DNA of 64,000 bases from Marsupella aquatica (GCA_973895155.1 OZ316893.1:24242001-24306000); one strand, 5' to 3'; positions 10,858 to 22,570 are shown, counted from the stretch's first letter. A program made the numbers and translations. Notes: generated by a model from the sequence alone, not told the origin.

Positions 10858-11605
10858 GAGTTATTCCATCCGAAATTTGAACCGGTTTCCATCCGGTTTT
10901 TGAGCCGGTTTTTGATCCGGTTTGGACATACCATCCGGTAGAAAAATTACCATAACTCTCAAACCATTTATCCAAATCAAGATCTGTAAAGTGTGTTGGA
11001 AAGCTCTTTCCGATGCGGTTAAGATATATATAAAGAAGTCTGAAAATGGACTCGAAATGACCCACTTAATATTATGAGACTCCAACCGGTGCAACCAAGA
11101 GATATCCAAGATTTCCGGACAAATAATGGAATGAAGATTTTGAAGCGTTGTTTCCACACCATTTGACCTTCAAGATGTCTGACTTTGGACCAATAGAAAG
11201 CATGATCCATGGCTAAAGACCTTAACCAATCAAAATGGTTGGATAAGTATGAAAGGATACTATGAAAAGATATACCCATTCATTGGAAGATGGAGAGACT
11301 CGATAGTCAAATTCTTATTACTTTGGCACTCCTACATTTTACTTACACCAATGGACATTATCTCAAGACCTCATTTTTGGAAACTTTCACTTTGAAATCA
11401 AGAAATGTACTACTTGCTTCCTATTTTACTACTACCTTTGGAGGTATCACTTTCATGCCAAACCCTCTCAACTCCATTGATCCAGCAGTAGACTCCACAT
11501 CGGTGAAGCCTGACACTTCAACTCCTGAAGAGTAAAAAGTTATTCCATCCGGAAGTTGAACCGGCTTCCCATCCGGTTTCCCACCCGGTTTTTGATCCGG
11601 TTTCG
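10858..11605. repeat. Paired CCGGTTT-rich blocks flanking a leader-like segment
   Basis: Blocks at ~10858-10922 and ~11538-11605 share GTTATTCCATCCG followed by ...GAACCGG... and repeated ATCCGGTTT / TTTGATCCGGTTT units. Between them is TGTTGGAAAGCTCTTTCCG (near 11000), a type of sequence often seen in long leaders of plant LTR retrotransposons. Long minus-strand frames across it (for example 10861-11157) look fortuitous. Confidence 0.6.
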
Positions 11606-11874
11606 TGTTTGAAGCCCTATAAAACTTAGTATAGGAAGAATTAGACTTTGAATTTTTGCTGAGCACTTTATCTCATAGTCTAGTTTCAGACTTTAGCATT
11701 ACTTTTTACTTTTACACTTAGGTTAGGAATTGAAGAGGCATACCTCTTCAACTTTTGTTTAGAGGAGACTTGTCCCTAAGTATAAGAGGGAAAGTTTCCA
11801 CCATTTTACTCAGACTTGCATTTCACTTTTGAAAGTCTCCTTCTTTGAAGAGAAGTAATAGATTCATAACTTTG

Positions 11875-12643
11875 GTGATCTATGCTTTGTGTTTGGACAT
11901 TAGTGTGTGACCATTCTTGCTAGAAAATCTATGGAAAGTGACTAGCAATGTCATAGTTAACCTTTAGACTGACTGAAAATGCATGCCTGAGACCATGCAA
12001 AGGTCTAAAGATTCATGTTGACTATGGAATACTTATGGCTTATTAAGTATTAGTGGAAGAAGCACCATATGAGAACTCACAAATTGCGTAGTCCTAAAAG
12101 AGCAATCTGAAGGATTGAATAGAAGAATAAGTTAGTTCGGAGTAATCAATACCACCTTTGCCTTGACATAGGTCAGAAAGTTAACACGGGCTATCTTATA
12201 TACATCTTTTACAAATTCTTAGATGGTTGGCTTTAAGGATGAGCTTTAGGCATCAGCCTAATTTAGTCAGACTCTCTGTTGACTCTTAATCGTGCCTAAC
12301 TTAGTCACAGATTGCTAAGTGGTGAGAGAAGATGAGACATTTAAGGCTCGCCTAATCCTCTCTTTACGCCTCCGGCTTTTGGTTGTTTTATTATAGTTTT
12401 AGAATTAATTATTGCACTGTTGATGATGCAAACATCACAATACTTGAGGATGTATTAAAAACTCCGTCCACCTGACCTAAGCATGTCGATAAAGGCCTAA
12501 AATCTGAGATAGGTTAGCTTAACTATCTCAAAGTATATTAATACAATCTTTTAAGTCTCACAAGCTCTTAACGGGAACGAATTCTGGTTGTTTAAGAGGA
12601 AAGTAATTTGTATTTCCTTAAACCCTACTCTACACCTCCAAGA
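11875..12643 (+). repeat. Dispersed LTR-like repeat, copy 1
   Basis: About 770 bp matches 42545-43318 in the same orientation. It starts around CTATG-CTTTGTGTTTGGA and ends at AAACCCTACTCTACA, where the two copies stop matching. The middle has indels. A terminal CA, size and lack of coding fit an LTR or solo LTR; target duplications were not found. Confidence 0.7.
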
Positions 12644-12689
12644 ATAGCCATGGCAATCTAACAAAGGTCTCCAAGCTCGATCTGGCCAT

Positions 12690-13412
12690 GAAGCCTTGAT
12701 ACTTTTTGGTCTACATGGCTATGAAGCACGCATCCTCATCTTACGTGCAAAATGTAGTTGTACTGCCGGTGGTATTATCATCACCCAACCCTTCCATGTG
12801 TCATCTCTGGTAGGGATGGCACTGACTGGGTCGACCTCTTTTCCTTGGCTTCCTCCTGCCTATGCCTCCCTTGCTCAACTGGCCTTCTTGATGCTGCCGA
12901 CCTTGTCCTTTTTGCCGGTGCGGTTTCTTTGTTGTTGGCCATCTTCCTCTTCATTTTGGCCGCTCCTGACAATTCCCCCAACACCATATTGCTATTGTCC
13001 ACGCCTCCGTGCAACCCTTCAGGTCCCAATGTTTGTCATTGTAGTTGTTGATGGCTTGCTAAATGCCAACGATTCTGTTGTCTTGAATTAGAAGATCGTC
13101 GAGCTCATCGGCAATAGGCGTCCACAAGAATTCCGCCTTGATGAACTCTCCTCCTAAGAAGGCCAACTTCTGCAATTCCCATAGCCAAGCAAGCTCTTGT
13201 CATTCACGGGTTGCTCTTTCTGACTCTTCCTCCTCACAAGTCCCAACGTACTCACTTGCCCATTCAAACAGGCATCCCCAAAAATGTGTCGCTTGATTGA
13301 TATTGCTCATTCCCTCCTTTGTCGTTGCTTGGTATTTGTTATGCCCATCGTGTTCACCTTTGCAGTTGACAGTCGTTGGCTTCTGCTCGCAATCTGCTCG
13401 ATCAAGGTGCAA
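12690..13412 (-). pseudogene. Gag-like relic C
   Basis: A minus-strand frame from 13412 reads through FLGGEFIKAEFLWTPIADEL and DDLLIQDNRIVGI with several stops, then becomes basic (KMKRKMANNKETAPAKRTRS in a neighbouring frame). It resembles relics A and B in composition. Function not recognised; it is degenerate. Confidence 0.35.
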
Positions 13413-13987
13413 ATGTGAGCCGCTACTCCTTGGTGAACCTCCCTTACCCCCCTCCGGTCTGTGCTGCTTGTCTTGTTTACTGATTACCGGCAGCCACCAA
13501 TATTAACATGCCCTAAACCTAATCGCAACCCTTAGTGGCCGTTACGCCTCTTTCTCTTGGCCTCGGCTTGGGTTCCATGTATACCCTTAATTGTTTATGG
13601 TTTTCTCGTCTTTTCCTCCTTATACTAGTGGTTTTATTGTATACCACCCAATTTTACCTTTTACACGGCCTAGTGATTCCTGGCTAGGCATCACAGGTTT
13701 GATGAGTGGAATGTGGAAAGGATTTTCTCCAAGAGATCACTATCAGCAATTGGTTCTCCACACAAACTAAGCAAGAGTTGAAGTTATCCTAAACAACTCG
13801 TTGTTATAGGATGCTACTAAAGTGAAGTCTTGTACGCGGAGGTTAAGCCACTCTTGGCATGCTTTTGGGAGTGCCACCAACTTTTGGTGGTCAAGACGTG
13901 TTTGGAGAGCTTAACAAAGCTCATGGGGAGGAAAAATTTGGAAAAACATTTCCCAAAATTACACGCCCGTACCGTATGGATGTAGCA

Positions 13988-14046
13988 AATCTCAGCTTGC
14001 CTCGTTGAGATGGGCAGCCAATCTCAGCTGGCCTTGCCAAGATGGG
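13988..14046. repeat. Imperfect 32-bp tandem duplication
   Basis: AATCTCAGCTTGCCTCGTTG... (13988-14014) is repeated as AATCTCAGCTGGCCTTGCCA... (14020-14046); both end in AGATGGG. ATCTCA and TGAGAT make each first half weakly self-complementary. Confidence 0.6.
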
Positions 14047-14229
14047 AGTCCATACAATATGGAAGATCCATAGTGAAAAAAATTGAAAAAAAAATCCTCT
14101 TAAATTTTGAAAAAAAATTCTCATTTTTTATCTCATTGCAACTCGGCAGTCTCTTTGAGATCATGATGTGACAACTGATATCAGGTAAACTTATGGAAAT
14201 GACTGATAATTGATGAGGTAAATATACTC

Positions 14230-15300
14230 CTATGTATGCACCTATACCCAAATGGCCACAACCTAGACCTACTATTTCCCCTTATAATTGGCTGGTACCT
14301 CGATCACATATGGGACCATCAGGTGGGTACCACCAAAGGAGCACTAAAGGAGAAAGGCTCATGTTGCATGGAATTGTGGACAAAATAATCATTTCTCACC
14401 TCAATGTTCATATGCTTGGAAAGAAGAAGGGTACACTCCTATTTGTGGAAATTGTTGTAAGGAAGGACATTTACCAGTGGGGTGCCCAAAGCCACCTAAA
14501 CCTAGGATGATCATGAGATTTGCTCCTAATACTCCCAAACCAGGTGCAACAATAAGGATGACATACTTTGAGGAAAGGGAGAGTTGTGGATTTGTGGAGT
14601 TAGAGGATGTGAATCATGTAAACACATTTGCCTCTAATCCAATACCAAGCAGCATTTTTACCCAGCCTTTAGAAGGAACAGTACCAGATATGGTTGTACC
14701 TCAACTGGTTAAACCTGAAGTGGTAGGAACTCCTAGTGCCAGGATTTTGGAGTGTGATTGAATTCTTGATGCTTATGCTACTACTCGATCTAAAGGGAAG
14801 AATGACCGACATAAAGAAAAAGAGCAACAGAAGACCAAAGATAAAGAAGTGAAATCTTTCTCAGACCATGAAGAACAATATGTTCCTTCAGATAGAAGAA
14901 CTCCATCTCAAGAAGGTTTACCAAAAGAGGATGATCCAAATACTACCGTCATAATCCTAAGTATTTTGAGAAAGATGTCTTATTTAGGAGAATTAAGTAC
15001 ATATATTGAGGAGTTAACATCCAAACCACTTGGATCTGCTATGGAACCGCCTAGTTTACCTATGCCAAAACCAACCTGAGAAAATAATGATGTCCTTGAG
15101 AAGAAGTTAAGGAAAGGAGGATATGATATAGTAGATGATGTTAAAAATGATCTTGCCAACATAACAGTTGGAAAACTTCTACAAAACAACCCATTTTATA
15201 GAAAGTAACTTAAAACTTTGCTAATGGGGCCAAAGAGGAGGAAAAGAAGATCACTAGAAGCTAGTGTGCTTAGAATGGAATTTAACACTTTTGAGTAGTT
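14230..15300 (+). pseudogene. Ty3/gypsy gag-protease/pol start, decayed
   Basis: Around 14360-14480 two zinc-knuckle-like units read in one frame. The first is WNCGQNNHFSPQC and lacks its first Cys. The second, CGNCCKEGHLPVGC, is a perfect CX2CX4HX4C. The same frame continues through VGTPSARILECD, an acidic/basic linker, and ANITVGKLLQNNPFYRK, which is like the segment before the protease in plant gypsy elements. Stops occur at 14759, 15077, about 15206 and 15297. The Pro-rich N-terminal part (from 14232) is in another frame. Gag packages element RNA; this copy is broken and has no visible RT or LTR. Confidence 0.75.
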
Positions 15301-15632
15301 TAGAGAGGGTACTCATCTCTTCGATAAGAAATTAAAAATTAATCAAAGAGAGAAATTAACAAAACATAGGGAACATAAAAAAATTGCGTTTGAATAACAA
15401 GAAAAGTTTTTCAAGCTAAGGTCTACAAGCCTTTGAACTCCGTCACCACTTTTTAAGATAGAATTCTGACATGCTTTAAGACGTTATGAGTCAAAGTAAA
15501 GCTCGCCAAAACTGCTCTTTTCTCATCATCACAAGTTCTCATTAGAGAAAGATTCTAATGCTCACCAAGACCATAACATATTTAATTATGGCTACTGTAA
15601 CTACAGTGAAGTGACACTAAAATACCGGCAAC

Positions 15633-16340
15633 ATGGTTTATTCGATCATCAGCAATACACAATTCAGAATAAACACTAATGCACAACAAAGTAAAGTAGC
15701 GGTACTTAATGTCATGAGAAGAACTGGGGCCTCGCTTTCCTCAATGTTGTTTTTTGATTTGGATACGTACCGGGGCAGTGCCTTTGACTCTTTGGCTCGG
15801 CAATGGCGTTGGCTTGATAAGGAGGCAGTGCCTTTGACTCTTTGGCTCGGCAATGGCGTTGGCTTGATAAGGAGGCAGTGCCCCTGCGCTTCAGTATACC
15901 TAACAGCAGGGTATATGAGATGCTTCGCCCAAAGGGCTCTGATTTTATTAGACTTAATCAAATTTGGCATGAGACTGTGACGGAGCCTGAGTGGAACTAT
16001 GTCTGGAAAGTGGTTTGGACTGCTGATCTCTCCACGAAAGCCAAAACCTTTTTGTAGAGGATCCTTGCACAAGGCCTCTTCTTGGGGTCACGTGCGCTAC
16101 AAATTGATAAATCTGATGGCTGCTACACACTCTGCACGGGAACAGTTGAGACCATCCCGCACATATTTTTGTTATGCAGGCATGCCACCCATTGTTGGGT
16201 TACTACTAGCGGTTGGATACATGGAATTTTAGCGATTGGCAGGATAAGCATTGTGGGCCTACTCCTTTCCACGTCTGGGAAGGCTCCCCGGACTATGTAC
16301 CTCTCTTCTATTCTAGACTCTATGGTCTATCTGGTTAGCT
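15633..16340 (+). pseudogene. L1-type LINE fragment with RT zinc-binding (zf-RVT) region
   Basis: The frame from 15842 to 16340 reads WNYVWKVVWTADLSTKAKTF, a TAG at about 16055 where the family normally has Trp, then RILAQGLFLGSRALQIDKSD, and then C-X3-C...H...C as CYTLCTGTVETIPHIFLLC. This is the C-terminal zinc-binding region following reverse transcriptase in plant LINEs. The upstream frame from 15633 is shifted relative to it by the 50-bp duplication at 15774-15873; counting bases, removing one unit puts both in register. Downstream to about 16560 weak similarity continues. Confidence 0.75.
15774..15873. repeat. Perfect 50-bp tandem duplication
   Basis: Two identical 50-bp units beginning GGCAGTGCCTTTGACTCTTT (15774-15823 and 15824-15873) are followed by eight more bases of a third. 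Since 50 is not a multiple of three the event shifts the LINE frame. Identity of the units points to a recent duplication. Confidence 0.95.
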
Positions 16341-16564
16341 AGGAATGGGCACACTTTTGATAGAACTAGACAAAGGACTTTTGATCAATGGCAGGTTTTC
16401 TCTGAAACTATTGACCATCTGAATGTTGTTGCTTTAGCTTTGCCCTGGAGCAACAAACATGTACGCCTTACCAAGGCAAGATCTCTCCTTGAAGTGGAGT
16501 AACTTAGGATTTTAGGTCGGGATACTGGGAGTCCTGCAACACATTGAAGGCTGGTTAATTGCCT

Positions 16565-17825
16565 TTTTGCCTTTGACAAGTTGACACTTTGGTGTAGTTA
16601 GACTGTTTCTATTCTGGGCAATCTTGCTTCTGCTTAGGTTTTGCCCCAGGTTCTCCTTTGAATGGGATTACTCTGATCCCTAGGAATGCTCTTTTTGACT
16701 TGGATTGACACTTGGGGATCCTCAGTCTGATTCCTAGTTTCATTCGGACTTGCTCCCTTGTGGATTGTGCTACCGCTTTGATGTGTGTTTTTTTCTGCCT
16801 TTGATGGCCTGCCGCCTTTTGGCCTGCTTGTTTCCCCCATCCATGGGGTTCACGCAGAATAAATTTAAAAATTTAAAAACTAAAATAAAATTTAAAAATG
16901 TCATGAGCAAAGATTCTTGCTTCTTTCTCAAATTCAAACACTTCCAATCAGATTGGCTAGCGTCACAACAAGCAAGCCTAATAGTGAATCTGATACAGGT
17001 CTCAAAAGTGTGTGAAAAACTCAGTCACCAACAAAATCTTCCAAATAATTCACACCACATTGATGATAAAATTTTACTTCCATAGTAGACACTACACATT
17101 TGCAATGGCTAAAATAGAAGGAGGATATTTCTTGAATTCATGGAGTTTACTCTTTACTATCACCAAGTGTCTTCAATATCAAACAAGAAATAACCCTCCT
17201 AAGCTAATGAATTATTCAACTACTTATAGGTTTGGAATGGACACCTAGCCTTAGAGAAGTGAAAGAACGTACGTACCTCTTCACTTGTCAACTTAAAACA
17301 CTAGGAACTTGTAATATTCTACTAAGTTTGAGTTTCCTTCTAAGTGGAATAATCTAATAAACAAAATGGTATATGGTAGGTCATAAAAAACTAGGCTAAA
17401 TATCACCAAAGTCTCTAAAACTTTTCCAGTGAGGTCCTTGATCATCAAGGATCATGCTGACAAAACTTAAAAAATTAAACTAAGCTCAAGAAGGCCTCTA
17501 AACAATTTGACGCTTCTGAGAAATCTAAATCTACAAAAATGAAAAGTCATTGCTTTGCTCATAGCGTCCAATGTAAAAGATAAGCGTCCTTACGAAAAAT
17601 GAATCCGCGAAAAGATCTACTTGTAGTGTTGTGAGTAACATAGTAGCAACCAGCAATAGGTCTTTGTCTCTTGCTTTCCAATTCTCTTAGCCAACTTGAA
17701 CAATGAGCATCTCCTTCAATAAGATTTAGGGTTAGTCATAGCGCTCTATGGGTTACATAGAATTGTTGGTCATACTGAATTGTTGGTCGTACTCACAAGC
17801 CGTGAAGTGGTGACGGTAGATTATA
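16565..17825. other. AT-rich sequence, no gene seen
   Basis: No supported coding region. A poly-AAATTTAAAAA stretch lies at 16860-16900. Short plus-strand frames at 16750-17248 show no recognisable motif. Confidence 0.4.
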
Positions 17826-17829
17826 ACGC

Positions 17830-18871
17830 TTCAATCTAAATCCACTAATCTGAGCGTTAAGTAACTTGTCACTGATTTCTTCTATCACACAATCTAGTTC
17901 CTTCTGATTGTTTAACTTGGTTACCACCTTGGAGGTTGACTTCTTCTTTGTTGGGGTGGAGTTGAACTCTGAACTTGAACTTGAGCTAGAACTTGAGCTC
18001 TCACTACTACTGGACTCTGTGCTTTGATCCTCATCACGTACTGGTACTGATGTTTGTTTCCTCCATCTCAGAATCCGACTTAGATTTAGACTTTTTCTTC
18101 TTTTTCTTTTTATCTTTCTTTAAGTCTTTTCTGACTCGCTTCTTCTCTAAGATTTCTTAATCCACATACTTCTGAGCCGCTTCTTGGACTTCCTCCAAGG
18201 TTGTGCCTCCTTCCCGCCTCACATACCGAGAAATCCAAGATGGCAATCCATTGATGAACCAATCCTTCACTGTCAACTTGGAAGTGGCTGGGTTGTACTA
18301 ATCCACCAAATCCAGCAACTTATTTGCATACTTCCTCACTGATCCGTGTTTCTTCATGTGAAGATGGGAAATCCGTGCAAAAGCTCCAGCAGCTACTCCT
18401 TCCTCTTTATATTTAGCCAACTTGGAATGTTGCCTTCAATTTTCCCCAATCCTGCTTGTCGGGGAAACGATCGTACCATTTTTGAGCTCCTTTCTTCATC
18501 AGTCCACCAAATAAATTGGCCTTCTCAGCATCCTGGCTTTGCCCATTGGATGTTGCGGCAGCTTCAAACTCTTTCAAGTAAACCTCAGCATCCTCCTTAG
18601 AAGTGCCAAAACATCGATAATATTGCACATTGTTACGGGCCATTGTCACTAAGAGGACAGAAAGTGCAAGTGGCATAGCAAAAGGGTTGGTAGCTCCTTG
18701 AGGACTCACACGACTGGAGCTACTGGAATTCCCGCTGGTACTAGAGCTACTAGTAGTACTAGACGCTGAGCTCCTCCTTCCTTGTACTTGGGTTGCAAAA
18801 AATAAAGGCGGTAAACTATTAGAATAACCTCCTTCTTTAGGCACTCCTAACAAAGTCTCAGGTGAATCCAA
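17830..18871 (-). pseudogene. Ty3/gypsy-type gag (retrotrans_gag-like), decayed
   Basis: The 152-codon frame 18871-18413 has a Ser-rich N-terminus, then YYRCFGTSKEDAEVYLKEFE and LFGGLMKKGAQKWYDRFPD, and ends at KATFQ. A one-base shift then gives LAKYKEEGVAAGAFARISHL, HMKKHGSVRKYANKLLDLVD, a TAG, YNPATSKLTVKDWFINGLP and RYVRREGGTTLEEVQEAAQK. The order (F-G...A..WY...W..L...F...Y) is that of gypsy gag capsid. Lys- and Ser-rich low complexity follows to ~17960, then a C-terminal piece near 17830-17950. No zinc knuckle or pol was seen. The copy has at least two frameshifts and two stops. Confidence 0.65.
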
Positions 18872-18879
18872 AAATTCTC

Positions 18880-19720
18880 AGGTTGCCAAAAATGACTGTG
18901 AAAGGGCCCAAACCCGGTAGTAACTTAGTGATGACTTATAATTGCGTATATAAGTAGAAAGACAAGTAGGTGTAGTAAAAGTGTTTGGATTTTCAAATTT
19001 TTTATTTTTGTTAGTTCTAATAAATGGATGCAACAACTGGAGGCCGGAGTTGAGAGGGGTGTCGGGCGGTGATGTATGACAAGGGAACCATTGAGGGGGT
19101 ACAAGGAGGCCACAAGGCAGCCCAAGGACTTGGAGCCAAGGTGTGGGCATCTTGGAGGGGTGGGGGCTGGTCGAAGGCTCCACATAAGGCGCAAAACGGG
19201 AAGAATGACCAAAATATAGAAAACATTGAAACTTAAAACAGACGTTTCTATGCTAGTACTATTCCAAACATGGTCATGTTTGGATTCATTTTGAATTCAA
19301 TGAGCCCCATGCGAAACTGAGGTTTTCTAGTTGATATTAGGTCTATATCAAACAGTGACATCTCAAGGGACCTCAACGCCCATAAAACAACAAAATAGGA
19401 AATCTTGGAGTAGTGATGGTGGGAGGGCCCTTAGAAGGAAGGGATTCTCACACTTGTGTTCCCCTTCACCCTTTGTGTGGTCCTCACATGGTTTTTGTTC
19501 TCTTTCCCTTCCCACTCCGTAGAGGGGCACTCTGTAGAAGAACACATCCGTAGAAGGGGCCCTCACACTTTCTTCCTTCCCTTCTTTCTCTATTCTCACT
19601 TGTGGGGTTTCCACCCATACCTAAACCCTAAACCCTTTCCCTCTTGTGCTTGCTTTGAATGTGTGTACGGACCCTGGTTGTACAAACATCAGATTTTTGA
19701 CCATCTCAAAATCAGGAGTC
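18880..19720. other. No gene seen
   Basis: Overlapping minus-strand frames at 18878-19226 are Pro/Ser-rich and inconsistent. CCTAAACCCTAAACCC at about 19619 resembles telomere repeat but is only two units. Confidence 0.4.
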
Positions 19721-19726
19721 TATGGG

Positions 19727-20625
19727 ATTTTTGGAAAGAGCTCGCCAAGCTGAATCCAACGATGTGTCACACGGCCGAAACAGAGCTAAGATGGGGGAGA
19801 TACAACAAATCGCGTTTTTTGAGAATACGAGGGTTTTGAGGCCGTACGGAAGGAGGTCCCAGCTTTGCAAGGGAAGGAGGAGGTAGTCGCACATACGGGG
19901 AAACCGCGATCCGGTTTTTGCAAAGCCGGGGGGAAACGTGTTGTACAACGAAGGGAGACGGGCCCCATAAAAACTTAAACGATCATATCTTGGCCGTTTG
20001 ACCTCCATTTTGTGCACCGTTTATGGAGCCGTGATCAGGAAGAGGAGGGCTCCTCAGATATGTTTTCAGAAGTGAATTCTGAGAAAATTTTAGTTTCGAC
20101 AATTATAGGGGCCCCCTCCTTTTACAACGAACCAGTGGTGGCAAACAGGAGGATCGGGGCTCAAGCCAAGGCACCGTGAGTGAGGAGGAGGAGGACTGAT
20201 GAGGAGACCAACTCACGGGGCTCAATTCAGGGCACTGTGAGTGAGGAGGAGGAGGACTGATGAGGAGACCAACTCACGGGGCTCAAGCCATGGCACCTTG
20301 AGTGAGGAGGAGGACTAGGTAGCCATACGGACTTGGTCGTACGACCTCTGGATTTTGAAACTTTCAGAAAGGTGCACTCACGGGCTTGTTGGAAAGAGCT
20401 CGCGGAGCTGATTCCAACAAGAGGCGGCGCTCCTCAAACGGAGCTAGGATGAGTAAGTTAGGGCCCGACGAAATTGGTAAGTAAGTGATACTGAAATGGC
20501 CATAACTTGGTCGTTTGACATCCGTTTTGGGAGAGGTTTGGTGATTCGTGATCAGGAGAAGCAGAGCTATCCAGGGCTATCCTCAGGGGAGTAGTTGGAC
20601 ATATTTGAGGTTTCGACCATGAGTG
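19727..20625. repeat. Duplicated leader-like segment around a 61-bp tandem repeat
   Basis: Segments 19727-20102 and 20373-20622 share TTGGAAAGAGCTCGC...CTGA(A/T)TCCAAC, GGCC(G/A)TTTGACCTCC-type text (ACTTGGTCGTTTGACATCCG in the second), GTGATCAGGA and a closing TTTCGAC. Between them a 61-bp unit (starts 20160, 20221, 20282) is repeated about 2.5 times, rich in GAGTGAGGAGGAGGAGGACT. This is typical of untranslated leaders of large plant LTR retrotransposons; no coding element is attached. Confidence 0.65.
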
Positions 20626-20639
20626 GCCCTCTCACTTCC

Positions 20640-21610
20640 CCGAGACTACGGATGATTACGGTTGGTACCGGCGAAGGCACCGTTGGTACCGTAGTGGGCT
20701 AGGGTTTTTCACGGTGTGTGTGTGCCGCACGCTTTAGGTTAGTTTATCTCTTAGATGTTTTTGGCGGCGCCGCTAGGGTTGCCGCCGTTGTTGCCATTCC
20801 GTGAGGGGTGCTTTGGTGTTTTTTTCAGTATTTAGGGGGGAGGCCCGTAGTAAAAAGGGGGAACTCAGTCTAGTGTTGGTGTTAGGGAAGTTAGCTCATA
20901 GCCAGAAGGGGAATTCAATCCAGAGTAGTGAGGTAGAGGTGTAGCACTTGCCCCAGTGAGGCAGGAGTTGGGCAGACGGCAGGAGACTGGGTTGTCCTTG
21001 CAATGTGTTATCACTTTTTGCCAAAAGATATGGATTTGGTTTGATTCCTCAAGTTTTGGTGTGGCGTTATCTTTTCCGGCTCACGATTGTGTTCTTTCCC
21101 AAGAAGTGTCCAAGAAATACTTGCACGGATTGGTCGACCATGTGAGTAGGGGGGGTGGTGACAGCACTCCACCAGCGAGCAGTAGGAGTGTGTGTGTGGC
21201 GTAGTCCATGGGACTTGATCAAAAGCAGCGGGACTAGTCGGTAGACTTGATCAAAAACTACATTTCCGGGAGCGGAAATAAACATACTCATCCTACATGC
21301 AATAGAATCCTAATAGCGTCCCTCCACATTCTCGTCATACGATAACAAACGATTTTAGTAGGAGTAAATACGTATTTGTCGTGTAAATTGTTTGATAAGC
21401 AAGTGACAATGACTCTATCCACACTTCTTTTGAGAGTAGTGGAGTTGAAGGCCTACATGTCACCTATTCATGAGATATCCAAGAAGAGCGCAATTAAGAC
21501 CCCGATTAATACATGCTTACATATGCATTACAAAACAAATGTACACATAGTGAAACCTATAAAAATTTAACAGCCAGATGGCCAGGATGCGTATTAGGTG
21601 TGGACAAGGT
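20640..21610. other. No gene seen
   Basis: GGTTGGTACCGGCGAAGGCA-type text near 20660 and GC-rich GGCGGCGCCGCT near 20763 give way to ordinary sequence. Short frames do not look coding. Confidence 0.35.
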
Positions 21611-21612
21611 AT

Positions 21613-21903
21613 CTAACTTGCTAAATACCCAGGAAAATCACCCTCGTGTCTGCCATAGTCCTCAATGTGCTGAATAGTGATGTACACTTGGAAAACAACC
21701 ATTCCCTTACATCTCACACACCAGCAAGGGATGGGCCCTAGTGGAGGTGGAGGTCGGAGGTGGAGGTGGAGGTCAGAGGTGGAGGTGGAGGTCGGAGGTG
21801 GAGGAGGAGGAGGCACATGAATCTCACCCTCTGACTCAGAGGAGGAGTCGGAGTTGGAGTCGGAATCTGACATGGAACTATCAGAAGTTGACATTTGTAA
21901 CAT
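21613..21903 (-). pseudogene. Possible En/Spm (CACTA) transposase N-terminal exon
   Basis: The 96-codon frame starts at 21903 with an acidic Ser/Asp stretch, then polyproline and a TSTSTSDLHLHLRPPPP run encoded by a GGTGGAGGTGGAGGTC minisatellite (21739-21811). It ends with CWCVRCKGMVVFQVYITIQH and IEDYGR. The C-X2-C...H...YG pattern resembles the start of En/Spm transposases. No catalytic domain follows. It could equally be another zinc-binding host or transposon protein. Confidence 0.35.
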
Positions 21904-21904
21904 G

Positions 21905-22570
21905 AAGCCAATTGATGGGGTTCAGTTAGTGATCATGGGGTTTTTATGAATGAAAAACATCTAAAACTACAAAATTTTGTTGTGCATATGCAAATATAAT
22001 AGAGCATTATAGTGACTACGTACATATGTGCGGGGGTCATGGAACTTACTTGTATGATACCCGCGCTTTGTAGTGCCTACTAGGATCTTGGCGTCAAACT
22101 AGAAGTTTGAGGCAATATCCAAACTCACTGCCAACACAAACATTTTAAACCCTAAACTTTCAAAACCTCTATGTATTGAAATGGGGTGGCTACTATAGTT
22201 TAAACCAACACATATGCAATGATTTAAATAAACCAATTCCAAAGACATAGCCATTTCGGATGCATGGGCTCTCGTGGTGCATAATGCATTTAATTGTTTG
22301 CAAAACCCTAAACCCAACGACCTATTCAAAAACAAAACTGCATACGCCTTAAATAGACATTGTTGATATGTTAGAATCCCAAAACTAAAAAAAGACAACA
22401 TGCACCAAGCAAATGTCCACAATAAATAATGCAAACATACCACCCCAAAAAATGTTGCCTAATGAGCTTTGACAACGTTGGCGGGGTCAATCTCCCACTA
22501 CATGCACAACCAGCCCCTCCCACTTTGCCGCTACAAATAAGAGTAGAAAACAAATGGCAAATTAGATGTT
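21905..22570. other. No gene seen
   Basis: A 114-codon minus-strand frame at 22099-22443 is Cys/Leu-rich without a recognisable domain. Nothing else is supported. Confidence 0.35.

Noticed and set aside
10861-11157. 98-codon minus-strand frame across the leader-like block
   Set aside because: Overlapped by two other frames of similar length; its C-terminal KPDQKPAQKPDG is produced by the CCGGTTT repeats.
19619-19636. Telomere-like CCCTAAA units
   Set aside because: Only two units; similar single words occur near 1044, 22147 and 22301, so chance is enough.
22099-22443. 114-codon minus-strand frame
   Set aside because: No domain and no related copy in the window.
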